Source: Kitasatospora aureofaciens (GTDB lineage: Bacteria > Actinomycetota > Actinomycetes > Streptomycetales > Streptomycetaceae). Taken from it: a stretch of 50,625 nucleotides of DNA. This document shows positions 36,944-44,944 of the stretch, in pieces. The stretch covers positions 1 to 50,625 of the forward strand of contig NZ_JAHTKP010000058.1 in NCBI RefSeq assembly GCF_019192735.1, given 5' to 3'. Position numbers and translations under genes: made by a program. Within the stretch, counting starts at the first letter, position 1. The number at the start of each line of letters is the position of its first letter. The notes beneath the pieces were generated by a model. It worked only from the letters and a program-made list of their open reading frames with translations. It ran no database searches and was not told the DNA's origin.

Positions 36944-37567
36944 TCAGTCGTCGAGCACCATGGCCTCGGCGCAGGCGGCGATGGTGAGGAGCAGCGCGTC
37001 GTCCTGGCCGGGGACGATCTTGACCGAGTAGTGCTCGCTCAGCAGCGACCACTCGCGGGAGATGTGCGCGATCTCCTGCTCGCCGTACGTGATGGCGTAC
37101 TGGTGGTCGGTGATGTTGCCGGTGACGTGGATCTCGGCACCGTTCTCGAAGGTCACGGTGAACTTGTAGACCAGCGGCGAGAAGAGCGCCTTCTTCACGG
37201 TGGCGATGGTCTGTTCGCCCCGCTTGATGTAGCGGATGTCGCGGAGCGTCATGATCTTCTCGGAGATCCGGTACAGCTCGTTGCCCTCGACGTCCTGGAG
37301 GGCGATCGCACCGCTGAAGCTGAACATCTTCTCGTCGACCTGGAAGACGCGCTCACCGTTGCGCTTGATCCAGAAGTCGTGGGTGGGGGAGAAGAACTTC
37401 TCGTCGATGTCGTAGACGACGCCCGCCGGCACGGGCTGGTGGCCGTTCATCAGCTTCTGGCCCAGGTCCATCAGGAAGTTGTCGTGCTGCTCGCCGTGGC
37501 CCTGCTGCGGCGTGTCGCTGAACAGTTGCTGCGCGATGCCGAGCAGGCCGCCGAACTCGTTGCTCAT
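36944..37567 (-). CDS. LURP-one-related (scramblase-like fold) protein
   Basis: A 207-aa soluble protein. After an N-terminal helical stretch (about 1-45) the rest matches the LURP-one/tubby-like beta-barrel: Y-D-I-D-E-K-F-F-S-P-T-H-D-F-W-I, R-V-F-Q-V-D-E-K-M-F-S, I-S-E-K-I-M-T-L-R-D-I, F-E-N-G-A-E-I-H-V-T-G-N-I and the hydrophobic end L-L-L-T-I-A-A-C-A-E-A-M. Proteins of this fold are related to phospholipid scramblases, but bacterial members have no proven function. ATG 37567 follows a GGACGAGAG ribosome site. It stands alone, divergent from the amino-sugar cluster. Confidence 0.85.
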   Translation of the reverse strand: MSNEFGGLLGIAQQLFSDTPQQGHGEQHDNFLMDLGQKLMNGHQPVPAGVVYDIDEKFFSPTHDFWIKRNGERVFQVDEKMFSFSGAIALQDVEGNELYRISEKIMTLRDIRYIKRGEQTIATVKKALFSPLVYKFTVTFENGAEIHVTGNITDHQYAITYGEQEIAHISREWSLLSEHYSVKIVPGQDDALLLTIAACAEAMVLDD

Positions 37568-37750
37568 GTGTTCTCTCGTCCCCTGTGAGGTGCGTTGCGG
37601 GGATGATCTTAGGGACGGGATCCGAGCGGCCGACAGGTCCGTCAAGGGTCTGTTGCACAATCTGCACAGAGGGAAGAGCAGGCCTTTGCCCACGGACTTG
37701 TCGCAGGTCAGCCAAGGTGTGGCAGCTGCGCGGTGCGGTGGCCGGGGTGG

Positions 37751-37906
37751 ACCCTGACCGCCACCGACCCCGACGGCACCTCGCACCCCGAGGACGTGAC
37801 CGAGCGGAGCCCCTGGCCCTGGGCCGAAGGCGGCATGATCTTCAGCGCCCCCGACCTGGACCGCTTCATGACCGCGGCGGACCCACGCGGTCGGCTCGCG
37901 GGAACC
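37751..37906 (+). pseudogene. Beta-lactamase/DD-carboxypeptidase-like gene remnant
   Basis: About 52 codons read D-V-T-E-R-S-P-W-P-W-A-E-G-G-M-I and then F-S-A-P-D-L-D-R-F-M-T-A. This matches the stretch W-A-A-G-G-M-x-S-T-A-P-D-L-x-R-F that follows the active site in secreted class C beta-lactamase-like D-alanyl-D-alanine carboxypeptidases of actinomycetes. The S-x-x-K region and both ends are missing, so it is an internal fragment. It lies in the otherwise non-coding 37568-37986 gap. Confidence 0.55.
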
Positions 37907-37922
37907 CCTGGTGTTCAAGAGT

Positions 37923-37960
37923 GCGTGAATGCTCTATCTTTTGCTCATATTCAATCACGC
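37923..37960 (+). promoter_or_regulatory. Candidate control region of the amino-sugar cluster
   Basis: AT-rich sequence between GCGTGA (37923-37928) and TCACGC (37955-37960), an interrupted dyad, directly precedes the SIS-domain gene. The spacing and AT content suit a promoter with an operator, but no consensus could be assigned. Confidence 0.35.
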
Positions 37961-37986
37961 CCACGCAACTTTGTGCAGGAGGCTCG

Positions 37987-38868
37987 ATGTCCCACGTCGC
38001 CGCGGAGATCGCCACCCAGCCCGAATGCTGGTCCCAGGCACTGGAGTTGAAGCCCGAAGGCCTCCCCGAACCGGGTGAGCGCGTCGCCGTAGTGGGCTGC
38101 GGCACCTCCCTGTACATCGCGCAGGCCTACGCCGCCCTGCGCGAGGACGCGGGCCTCGGCGAGACCGATGCCTTCGCCGCCTCCGCCTTCCCTGCGGCCC
38201 GCCGGTACGACCGGGTGCTCGCGATCACCCGCTCCGGCACCACGACCGAGGTGCTCGACGCCCTCCGGCGAACCCGGCAAACCTCGGGCACCGCCACGAC
38301 GGCGATCACCGGCGACCTCGACACGCCCGTCGCCACCGCGGCCGGCACCGTCGTGGACCTCTCCTTCGCCGACGAGAAGTCCGTCGTGCAGACCCGCTTC
38401 GCCACCACCACCCTGACCCTGCTGCGCGGCCACCTCGCCCTCGCCGCCGCCGACCTGCCCGACCAGGCCCGCCGGGCCGTCGAGGAGGAACTGCCCGAAG
38501 GCGCAGTCGCCGCCGAGCAGTTCACCTTCCTGGGCACCGGATGGACGGTCGGCCTCGCCCACGAGGCGGCCCTCAAGCTCCGTGAGGCCTCGGGCAGTTG
38601 GACCGAGTCCTACCCGGCCATGGAGTACCGGCACGGCCCGGTCAGCATCAGCGCCCCCGGCCGCGTCGTCTGGTTCTTCGGCGAGCCGCCGGCCGGCCTG
38701 GTCGACCAGGTCCGCGCCACCGGAGCCACCGTCGTGCGCTCCGGTCTGGACCCGCTGGCCGAGCTGATCCGCGCCCAGCGGCTCGCCGTCGCCCTGGCCG
38801 GGGCCCGCGGCCTGGACCCCGACCGGCCGCGCAACCTGACCCGCTCGATCATCCTCGCCCAGCCGTGA
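37987..38868 (+). CDS. agaS: SIS-domain sugar-phosphate isomerase/deaminase (AgaS-like)
   Basis: A 293-aa protein with two SIS domains, as in AgaS and the isomerase half of GlmS. Domain one has V-A-V-V-G-C-G-T-S-L-Y-I-A and A-I-T-R-S-G-T-T-T-E-V; domain two has F-L-G-T-G-W-T-V-G-L-A-H-E-A-A-L-K-L-R-E and E-Y-R-H-G-P-V-S, where E-x-x-x-K-L-R-E and Y-R-H-G-P are sugar-phosphate-binding signatures. AgaS-type enzymes convert galactosamine-6-phosphate to tagatose-6-phosphate plus ammonia; a glucosamine-6-phosphate substrate is also possible. ATG 37987 follows AGGAGG. The stop overlaps the kinase start, so it heads an operon with kinase and aldolase. Confidence 0.85.
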   Translation: MSHVAAEIATQPECWSQALELKPEGLPEPGERVAVVGCGTSLYIAQAYAALREDAGLGETDAFAASAFPAARRYDRVLAITRSGTTTEVLDALRRTRQTSGTATTAITGDLDTPVATAAGTVVDLSFADEKSVVQTRFATTTLTLLRGHLALAAADLPDQARRAVEEELPEGAVAAEQFTFLGTGWTVGLAHEAALKLREASGSWTESYPAMEYRHGPVSISAPGRVVWFFGEPPAGLVDQVRATGATVVRSGLDPLAELIRAQRLAVALAGARGLDPDRPRNLTRSIILAQP

Positions 38869-39785
38869 CCGTCATCGCCCTCGACGTCGGCGGCACCGAA
38901 CTCAAGGGTGCCGTCGTCGCCGACGACGGTACGGTCCTGCAGACCGCACGCCGGCTCACCCGGCCCGAGCGGGGCCCCGAAGCCGTCCTCGACACCGTCC
39001 TCGGCTGCGCCACCGAACTCGCCGGTCTCGCCCGGGACGCCGGAAGTCCGCCCCGGGCGGCCGGGATCGTCGTCCCCGGCCTGGTCGACGAGGCCACCGG
39101 GACCGCCGTCCGCGCCGTCAACCTCGGCTGGCACGACGTCCCGATCCGTGACCGGCTGGCCGAACACCTCGCCCTCCCGGTCGCCTTCGGCCACGACGTC
39201 CGCGCCGGCGGCCTCGCCGAGGCCCGCCTCGGTGCGGGACGCGGCAGCGACTCCCTCCTCTTCGTCCCGGTCGGCACCGGCATCGCGGCCGCCGTACTGA
39301 CCGACGGCCAGCTCCTGACCGGTGCCCTCGGGGCCGCCGGCGAACTCGGCCACCTCACCGTGCGGCCCGGCGGCGACCGCTGCGCCTGCGGCGGCCGGGG
39401 CTGCCTGGAGACCGTCGCCTCCGCCGGCGCCGTCGCCCGCCGCTACGGGCAGGCCACCGGCCGCCGGGGCGTCACCGCCGAGGAGGTGCACCGGCGCGCG
39501 GCCGAGGGTGAGGACGAGGCCGCACGCATCTGGGCCGAGGCCGTGCACGCGCTCGCCGACGGCCTGGCCGCCGCCACCGTGCTGCTCGACCCCGAGCGGA
39601 TCGTGATCGGCGGCGGCCTGGCCGAGGCCGGCGAGGACCTGCTCGGCCCACTGCGCCGGGAACTCGTCGACCGCCTGGCGTTCCGCCCGCCGCCCCGGCT
39701 GCTCCGGGCCGAACTCGGCGACCAGGCGGGCTGTTTGGGTGCGGCGCTGCTGGCGTTCGGCTTGGTGTCCGGAGGTGCGTGGTGA
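38865..39785 (+). CDS. ROK-family sugar kinase
   Basis: A 306-aa kinase. The ATP motif L-D-V-G-G-T-E-L-K-G is at 6-15; G-I-V-V-P-G-L-V-D, the catalytic Asp in G-H-D-V-R-A-G-G-L, G-A-L-G-A-A-G-E-L-G-H-L, and the zinc motif C-A-C-G-G-R-G-C-L-E are intact. There is no DNA-binding domain, so it is an enzyme. Within this cluster the likely substrate is N-acetylgalactosamine, galactosamine or N-acetylglucosamine. GTG 38865 overlaps the SIS stop (GTGA), and its own stop overlaps the first kinase remnant downstream, so the operon was tightly packed before the PfkB genes decayed. Confidence 0.88.
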   Translation: MTVIALDVGGTELKGAVVADDGTVLQTARRLTRPERGPEAVLDTVLGCATELAGLARDAGSPPRAAGIVVPGLVDEATGTAVRAVNLGWHDVPIRDRLAEHLALPVAFGHDVRAGGLAEARLGAGRGSDSLLFVPVGTGIAAAVLTDGQLLTGALGAAGELGHLTVRPGGDRCACGGRGCLETVASAGAVARRYGQATGRRGVTAEEVHRRAAEGEDEAARIWAEAVHALADGLAAATVLLDPERIVIGGGLAEAGEDLLGPLRRELVDRLAFRPPPRLLRAELGDQAGCLGAALLAFGLVSGGAW

Positions 39786-39886
39786 TCGTGACCGTCTCTC
39801 TCAACGCGGCGGTGGACGTCGCGCACTCCGCGGCCCACCGGGCCGCCTGTCCCGGCGCCGGCCCCGCGTCCGGAGGTGCGCGGTGA
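39782..39886 (+). pseudogene. PfkB-type sugar-phosphate kinase, N-terminal scrap 1
   Basis: GTG 39782 overlaps the ROK kinase stop and starts V-I-V-T-V-S-L-N-A-A-V-D-V-A-H-S, the opening beta strand of 1-phosphofructokinase/tagatose-6-phosphate kinase (LacC/FruK). After about 14 residues homology stops and the frame ends at TGA 39886. Its DNA resembles the next scrap (start 39883) but differs at many positions, so it looks like the head of a paralogue rather than a fresh duplication. Confidence 0.55.
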
Positions 39887-40155
39887 TCCTCACCGTCACC
39901 CTCAACGCAGCAGTCGACGTCACCTACCGTCTCGACCGCGTAACCCACCGCGGCAGCAACCGAGTCGCCTCCGTGGCCCAACGGGCCGGCGGCAAGGGGA
40001 TCAACGTCGCCCGCGTGCTCGCCGCGCTCGGCCATGACGCGGTCGTCACCGGCCTGGCCGGCGGTGCCACCGGGGACGCCCTGCGGGCCGACCTCGCGGC
40101 TGCCGGGCTGCGCGACGAGCTCGTCCCGATCGCGGGGACGACCCGGCGCACCCCG
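39883..40155 (+). pseudogene. PfkB-type kinase (tagatose-6-phosphate kinase-like), truncated
   Basis: From GTG 39883 about 90 codons match the N-terminal third of LacC/FruK-type kinases: M-I-L-T-V-T-L-N-A-A-V-D-V-T-Y, R-A-G-G-K-G-I-N-V-A-R-V-L, G-L-A-G-G-A-T-G-D and G-T-T-R-R-T. Homology ends near 40155; the remaining two thirds, including the G-A-G-D-x-F catalytic motif, are missing, and the frame then reads nonsense through the aldolase gene. The aldolase ribosome site follows 30 bases later, so an internal deletion removed most of the kinase but kept the operon spacing. Confidence 0.75.
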
Positions 40156-40183
40156 CACCACCCTCCGGCCCTCAAGGAGAACC

Positions 40184-41026
40184 ATGCCCCTCGTAGCCAC
40201 CGGCTCGATCGTCGAGCCCGCCGCCCGGAGCCGACGCGGGGTCGGCGCCTTCAACGTCATCCAGCTGGAGCACGCCGAGGCGATCGTCGCCGGAGCGGAG
40301 CGGGCCGGGGCGCCGGTGGTCCTGCAGATCAGCGAGAACGCCGTGCGCTACCACGGCGCGCTCGCCCCGATCGGCCGGGCGGCGCTCGCGGTGGCCCGGG
40401 CCGCCGATGTCCCGGTGGCGCTCCATCTCGACCACGCGACCTCCGCCGAGCTGGTCCGCGAAGCCGTCCAGCTCGGCTTCACCTCCGTCATGTTCGACGC
40501 CTCCGCGCTCGCCTACGACGCCAACGTCCGGGCGACCGCCGAGGTCGTGTCCCGCTGCCACGCGGACGGCGTCTGGGTCGAGGCCGAACTGGGCGAGGTC
40601 GGCGGCAAGGACGGCGTCCACGCCGCCGGTGCCCGTACCGACCCGGGCGAAGCCGCGGCCTTCGTGGCGAGCACGGGGGTGGACGCCCTGGCCGTCGCGG
40701 TCGGCAGCTCGCACGCCATGCTGACCCGCGACGCCGTCCTCGACCTGGACCTCATCGCCGTGCTCGACGGGGCGGTCCCGGTGCCTCTGGTCCTGCACGG
40801 CTCCTCCGGAGTCGCCGACGGCCATCTGACCGCCGCCGTCGAGCACGGCATGACGAAGGTGAATATCGCGACCCACCTCAACAAGGTCTTCACCGCGGCC
40901 GTGCGCGCGTGCCTCGCCGGTGAGCACGACCTGGTGGACACCCGCCGCTACCTGGGCGCCGGCCGGGCCTCGGTCACCGACGAGGTCGCCCGCCTGCTCG
41001 GGGTGCTGCGCGCCGTGAACCCTTGA
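40184..41026 (+). CDS. Class II aldolase (tagatose/fructose-bisphosphate type)
   Basis: A 280-aa zinc aldolase. Signatures: G-V-G-A-F-N-V-I-Q-L-E-H-A-E-A-I, A-L-H-L-D-H-A-T-S with Asp and zinc-binding His, S-V-M-F-D-A-S, E-A-E-L-G-E-V-G-G-K, L-V-L-H-G-S-S-G-V and T-K-V-N-I-A-T. The pattern and size match GatY/KbaY/AgaY-like enzymes that split tagatose-1,6-bisphosphate into dihydroxyacetone phosphate and glyceraldehyde-3-phosphate. ATG 40184 follows AAGGAG. It closes the intracellular operon begun by the SIS gene, whose PfkB step is broken here. Confidence 0.9.
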   Translation: MPLVATGSIVEPAARSRRGVGAFNVIQLEHAEAIVAGAERAGAPVVLQISENAVRYHGALAPIGRAALAVARAADVPVALHLDHATSAELVREAVQLGFTSVMFDASALAYDANVRATAEVVSRCHADGVWVEAELGEVGGKDGVHAAGARTDPGEAAAFVASTGVDALAVAVGSSHAMLTRDAVLDLDLIAVLDGAVPVPLVLHGSSGVADGHLTAAVEHGMTKVNIATHLNKVFTAAVRACLAGEHDLVDTRRYLGAGRASVTDEVARLLGVLRAVNP

Positions 41027-41067
41027 CTTCAGTGATGCTCGCTGCCACTGTTCTGCCCACCCATCCT

Positions 41068-41111
41068 GTTCAAAGTTGCGCGATTCAGCCTCCAAGTGGG
41101 CGATTTGAAAC
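41068..41111 (+). promoter_or_regulatory. Candidate TTCAAA-type sites upstream of secreted lectin gene
   Basis: GTTCAAA (41068-41074) and TTTGAAAC (41104-41111) face each other upstream of GTG 41138. Related words occur in the ROK-repressor promoter (GTTCAAAC, 44871-44878) and in the repeat block at 43477-43536. They may be sites for the ROK regulator of this cluster. Confidence 0.35.
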
Positions 41112-41137
41112 ATCGCACGCGTCGAAGAGGAGTACCC

Positions 41138-43384
41138 GTGCCCCTGCCCCCACCCCGCATACTCGCCGCCGCGCTGACGGCCGCCACCGTGCTGCTCGCC
41201 ACGGCGACGAGCTCCAACGCCGCAGCCGCCGGGCCGCGCGCCGCCACCCCGGCCTCCACCGCCACCCCGACCTACACGGTCACCGTCGGCGCCCCCGCCC
41301 CCTACACACACCCGACCGACACCCCGGCCGTCCCGTACGTCGACAAGGACGGAACCTTCTACTTCCAGCAGTCGGCCGCCCTCTACGGCGCGAACGACCC
41401 GCGCTACTGGGACTTCTTCACCGGTCCCGACTTCGACACCGCCACCCGGTCGAGCGCCGTCAGCGACGCCGTCAACCCGGCCAACCCCGCCGACCGGAAC
41501 AACGACACGACCTGGCGCTGCAACAACAGCCCCACCGGCCGCGGGGCGACGTCCGCGGGCGGCGGCAGCGGCTACGCGCAGAAGAACTACTGTGATCTGT
41601 CCGGGATTTGGGTCGATCCCGACACCGGCGACTGGTACGGGCTCGTGCACAACGAGTTCACCCCGCAGCCCTTCGGTGACGGGCTCCACTACGACGCGAT
41701 CGACTACGCGGTCTCCACGGACCAGGGACGCACCTGGGCGATCAAGGACCACGCCATCACCTCGCCGTACAGCACCGACCGCGGCGACACCGCCCAGTTC
41801 CCCAACGAGACGTACTACTACGGCGACGGCGACCAGCGGCTGCTGGTGGACACCGCGTCCGGGTACTTCTACGTCTTCTACGGCTCGCGGATCGTCGACA
41901 AGAGCGGCGGCTGGAAGGCCTTCCACGAGCACGTGGCCCGCGCGCCGATCGCGTCGAAGATGGCGCCCGGCTCGTGGCAGAAGTGGTACGACGGCGCGTG
42001 GTCCGAGCCCGGGCAGGGCGGCCGGGAGAGCAACATGGTGCCGGCCGACGCCACCAACCCCACCGGCTACACCCCGACCGCGGCCGAGTACGACCCGGCC
42101 AACCCCGGGACGGCGGCGCAGCAGATCGCGGCCGGCACGATGCCCCCGACCTCGCCGCTGTTCGTCATGGACGTGACGTACAACGCCTACCTCGGGCTGT
42201 ACATCGGCGAACCGCAGGCCGTCGACCAGAGCGGCAACGCGCCCCAGCGCTACTACGCCACCGCGGACCTCGCCACCCAGAAGTGGGTGCCGATCGGCGA
42301 CAGCGGGAGCTACCACACGGCCTCCTGGTACCGGTGGTTCCTGGACGGCGCCAACCGGACCAACTCCGCGATCGTCGGCAGGACTTTCCGCACCTACTGC
42401 GCGTTCGGCTGCTCCGGCGGCGCGTCCGGCGAGTACGTGAACGTCACGATCGACTCCTCCGCTCCCGCCCAGGCCCCCGTGGACGTGAGCAGGACCTACC
42501 GGATCGCCAACGGCGACGGCCGGGTCCTCGCCCAGGTCCCCGGCGGCTCGGCCACCACCTCCGTGGCGGCGGCGACCGGCTCCCCGGCGGAGTCCTGGGC
42601 CTTCGCGGCCAACGGCGACGGGTCCTACCGGATCGCCAACGCCGCCTCCGGGCAGCTACTCGGGGTCGACTCGGGTGCCACGGTGGGCCGTTCGTGGGGA
42701 GCCCGGCCCACCGTCGGGGCTGTCCCTGCGGGTGGAGCGACCGTCGGCCAGCAGTGGTTCCTCGTCCCCGTGACGGCGCCCGGCGGTGGCGGTGCGCTGC
42801 GGATCGTGAACCGCTACAGCGGGCTCGTCCTCGGTCTCTCCGCGACGGCGGGGCGGCTCACCGAGACTACGCCCGCCCGGAGTTGGACCGACACGACCGG
42901 GACTCCCGTGGGCGGTGCGCGGACCGCCGCCGAGCAGGTCCTGACGCTGACGGCCACCGGGACGGCGGGCTCAGGGCTCGACGGCACCCACACCGTGCAG
43001 GCCGCGGGCAAGGCGCTGGACGATCCAGGGCACTCCACCAGCCAGGGCACCCAGCTCATCACCTGGACCCCCAACAGGGGTGCGAACCAGACCTGGGTCT
43101 TCACCCGCCAGTCGGACGGGAGTTACCAGATCGCCAACGGTGAGTCGAAGCTCTGCATGGACGTCAGCGGAGGCTCGTCCTCGGCCGGTGCCGAGGTGAT
43201 CCAGTGGGCCTGCACCGGCGCCGCCAACCAGCGGTGGACGGTCACCCCGGGGACGGGCGGCGGCTACACGTTCGCCTCGCAGAAGAGCGGTCTGCTCCTG
43301 ACCACCGCCTCGACGGGCGACGGCGCCCTCGTCACCCAGCAGCCCGACACCGGTTCGGCGCTCCAGCGCTGGGCGATCGGCTGA
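41138..43384 (+). CDS. Secreted Asp-box beta-propeller plus ricin-type lectin protein
   Basis: A 748-aa exported protein. A signal peptide ends near residue 30-35. Residues about 45-450 look like a sialidase-fold propeller: the Asp-box S-T-D-Q-G-R-T-W near 200 is clear, with aromatic/acidic repeats such as F-P-N-E-T-Y-Y-Y-G-D-G-D-Q-R and D-V-T-Y-N-A-Y-L-G-L-Y. The last 290 residues are beta-trefoil ricin-like repeats (Y-S-G-L-V-L-G-L-S, N-Q-T-W-V-F, L-C-M-D-V-S-G-G, N-Q-R-W-T-V, L-Q-R-W-A-I). It probably binds and cleaves a polysaccharide or glycoprotein glycan; by context one rich in amino sugars. No known glycosidase family was assigned. GTG 41138 follows AGAGGAG. Confidence 0.75.
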   Translation: MPLPPPRILAAALTAATVLLATATSSNAAAAGPRAATPASTATPTYTVTVGAPAPYTHPTDTPAVPYVDKDGTFYFQQSAALYGANDPRYWDFFTGPDFDTATRSSAVSDAVNPANPADRNNDTTWRCNNSPTGRGATSAGGGSGYAQKNYCDLSGIWVDPDTGDWYGLVHNEFTPQPFGDGLHYDAIDYAVSTDQGRTWAIKDHAITSPYSTDRGDTAQFPNETYYYGDGDQRLLVDTASGYFYVFYGSRIVDKSGGWKAFHEHVARAPIASKMAPGSWQKWYDGAWSEPGQGGRESNMVPADATNPTGYTPTAAEYDPANPGTAAQQIAAGTMPPTSPLFVMDVTYNAYLGLYIGEPQAVDQSGNAPQRYYATADLATQKWVPIGDSGSYHTASWYRWFLDGANRTNSAIVGRTFRTYCAFGCSGGASGEYVNVTIDSSAPAQAPVDVSRTYRIANGDGRVLAQVPGGSATTSVAAATGSPAESWAFAANGDGSYRIANAASGQLLGVDSGATVGRSWGARPTVGAVPAGGATVGQQWFLVPVTAPGGGGALRIVNRYSGLVLGLSATAGRLTETTPARSWTDTTGTPVGGARTAAEQVLTLTATGTAGSGLDGTHTVQAAGKALDDPGHSTSQGTQLITWTPNRGANQTWVFTRQSDGSYQIANGESKLCMDVSGGSSSAGAEVIQWACTGAANQRWTVTPGTGGGYTFASQKSGLLLTTASTGDGALVTQQPDTGSALQRWAIG

Positions 43385-43399
43385 CGTCCCGTCCAGCCA

Positions 43400-43453
43400 C
43401 GACGGGAAGGGCCCGCGGGAGACCTCGGCGGTTTCCAGGGGCCCTTCCCGTCG
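43400..43453. terminator. Perfect 15-bp inverted repeat after the lectin gene
   Basis: CGACGGGAAGGGCCC (43400-43414) is fully complementary to GGGCCCTTCCCGTCG (43439-43453), with a 24-base loop. It lies 16 bases after the stop codon and should terminate transcription. Confidence 0.75.
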
Positions 43454-43476
43454 CCTGTCAGCGTCGATTAATTCGG

Positions 43477-43536
43477 TCGGGATTCAAACGATTCAACCGA
43501 ATCAAATGATTCATCGGGATTCAAACGAATCAAACG
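43477..43536. repeat. GATTCAAACGA repeat block beside the ROK repressor gene
   Basis: Two 23-base units (43477-43499 and 43514-43536) share TCGGGATTCAAACGA, then TCAA and CG, with two mismatches. Between and within them GATTC and GAATC alternate, giving nested small dyads such as GATTC-AACC-GAATC. The block is AT-rich for this genome and ends 10 bases from the stop of the ROK gene. An operator cluster or recombination scar is possible. Confidence 0.5.
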
Positions 43537-43546
43537 TACGGGGGCC

Positions 43547-44824
43547 TCAGTCGCGGCTCATGGCACGCACCGGATCCTGGTAGACGGCGTCGAGGGCGAG
43601 CAGTGCGCCCCCGCGCGCGGTGCCGGTGAGGCCGATGTCCGACAGGACGATCTCGCAGCCGCCGGCGTTCGGCGCCATCACCCGCTCGCGCACCTGCGCG
43701 GTCACGCTGTCGATCAGGTACTCGCCGAAGAAGGCGAAGTGCCCGCCGAGGACGATCAGTCGCGGATTGAGGATGTCGGCCAGCAGGGCGAGCCCGGGGG
43801 CCAGGTTGTCGGCGATGCGCCGGAGCGCGTCCAGGGTGCGGGGATCCCCGGCGCCCGCGCGAGTGCGCAGTTCGGTGAGCCGGCGTTCGAGGTCGACCAA
43901 GGGGTCCCACACCATGTCGCCGGGGTCCGCGGCGTAGCGCAGCAGGGCCCCGCGACCGATCGTGGTCTCCCAGCAGCCGCGGCGTCCGCAGGGGCACAGC
44001 TGCTTGGACGGCACCAGCTGGAGGTGGCCGACCTCGCCCGCGTAGCCGCCGACGCCGCGCAGCAGCTGCCCGCCGGCGATGATGCCGACGCCGACGCCGG
44101 TCTGGCCCGTGACGTAGACCAGGTCGCGGACGTTCGCGGCCGAGGCCTGGACGTACTCGGCCAGGGCGCCGAGCTTCGCGTCGTTCTCCAGGTGCAGTTC
44201 GGGGGCGGCGGGCCCGAGTCGCTCGCGCAGGCCGTCGAGCGCCGGGACGTCGCTCCAGCCGATGTTGGGGGCGTAGCTCACGGTGCCGGTGTTCAGGTCG
44301 ATCGTGCCCGGTGTGGCCAGGGTGACGCCGACGACGCGTCCCCCGGTGCGGTGGAGCCGGTCGATGCTGCGGGTGATCAGCCGGGCGGTGGTGTCGAGGA
44401 CGGCGTCGGGGCGGCCGGCGGCCCGCACGTCGAAGGGGATCCGTTCCTCGGCGGTGACCTCGCCCGTGAGGTTGAGCGCGAGGACGCTGACGTAGTCGAC
44501 GTTGATCTCGGCGCCGATGCCGTGGACGCCGGTGCCGTCGATCTCGACCGCCTGGCCGGGCCGGCCGACCGTGCCGCGGTCCCGCTCGGCCTCGCCCTCG
44601 CGGATCAGGCCGCCGTCGAGGAGTTCCGCGGTCAGGTTGGAGACGGTCGCCTTGGGCAGGCCGGTGTCGTCGGCGATCCGGGCCCGGCTGCGCGGGCCTT
44701 CGTCGCGCAGGAGCCGCAGAACCATGCCCAGGTTCGCCCGGCGGGACGAGGAGCGGTCCCGGGCGACGGCCGGTCCCGCCATCGCGAGTCTCCGCACGCC
44801 GGTCCCGTCCAGTGCTGACCCCAC
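43547..44824 (-). CDS. ROK-family transcriptional repressor (NagC/XylR type)
   Basis: A 425-aa regulator. A winged helix (about 30-85: N-L-G-M-V-L-R-L-L-R-D-E-G, D-T-G-L-P-K-A-T-V-S-N-L) precedes the ROK fold: G-A-E-I-N-V-D-Y-V, T-L-A-T-P-G-T-I-D, L-E-N-D-A-K-L-G-A-L, G-Y-A-G-E-V-G-H-L-Q-L and the intact zinc motif C-P-C-G-R-R-G-C-W-E. It should bind a sugar or sugar phosphate. GTG 44824 follows AGGAG. It is divergent from the ABC transporter operon (121 bases), the classical place for its local repressor, and probably controls the whole amino-sugar island. Confidence 0.9.
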   Translation of the reverse strand: MGSALDGTGVRRLAMAGPAVARDRSSSRRANLGMVLRLLRDEGPRSRARIADDTGLPKATVSNLTAELLDGGLIREGEAERDRGTVGRPGQAVEIDGTGVHGIGAEINVDYVSVLALNLTGEVTAEERIPFDVRAAGRPDAVLDTTARLITRSIDRLHRTGGRVVGVTLATPGTIDLNTGTVSYAPNIGWSDVPALDGLRERLGPAAPELHLENDAKLGALAEYVQASAANVRDLVYVTGQTGVGVGIIAGGQLLRGVGGYAGEVGHLQLVPSKQLCPCGRRGCWETTIGRGALLRYAADPGDMVWDPLVDLERRLTELRTRAGAGDPRTLDALRRIADNLAPGLALLADILNPRLIVLGGHFAFFGEYLIDSVTAQVRERVMAPNAGGCEIVLSDIGLTGTARGGALLALDAVYQDPVRAMSRD

Positions 44825-44852
44825 CGATCGCTCCTCTCGCGTGCCACTGCTC

Positions 44853-44888
44853 TTGACTTTAGCAGAGTTAGTTCAAACAATAACCGAA
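44853..44888 (+). promoter_or_regulatory. Promoter of sugar ABC operon with overlapping dyad
   Basis: TTGACT (44853-44858) and AACAAT (44876-44881) are spaced by 17 bases, pointing to the transporter operon. The dyad GTTA-N10-TAAC overlaps the -10 region and contains GTTCAAAC. Repression by the divergent ROK protein is inferred. Confidence 0.5.
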
Positions 44889-44944
44889 CGAATTCGCCAT
44901 GGCGCCCGTTCCCCCGCCCGTTCCCCCCAACGGAGGAGACGCAC

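Noticed and set aside
43477..43536. CRISPR-like array
   Set aside because: Only two units with a 14-base interval and nested palindromes; no cas genes nearby.
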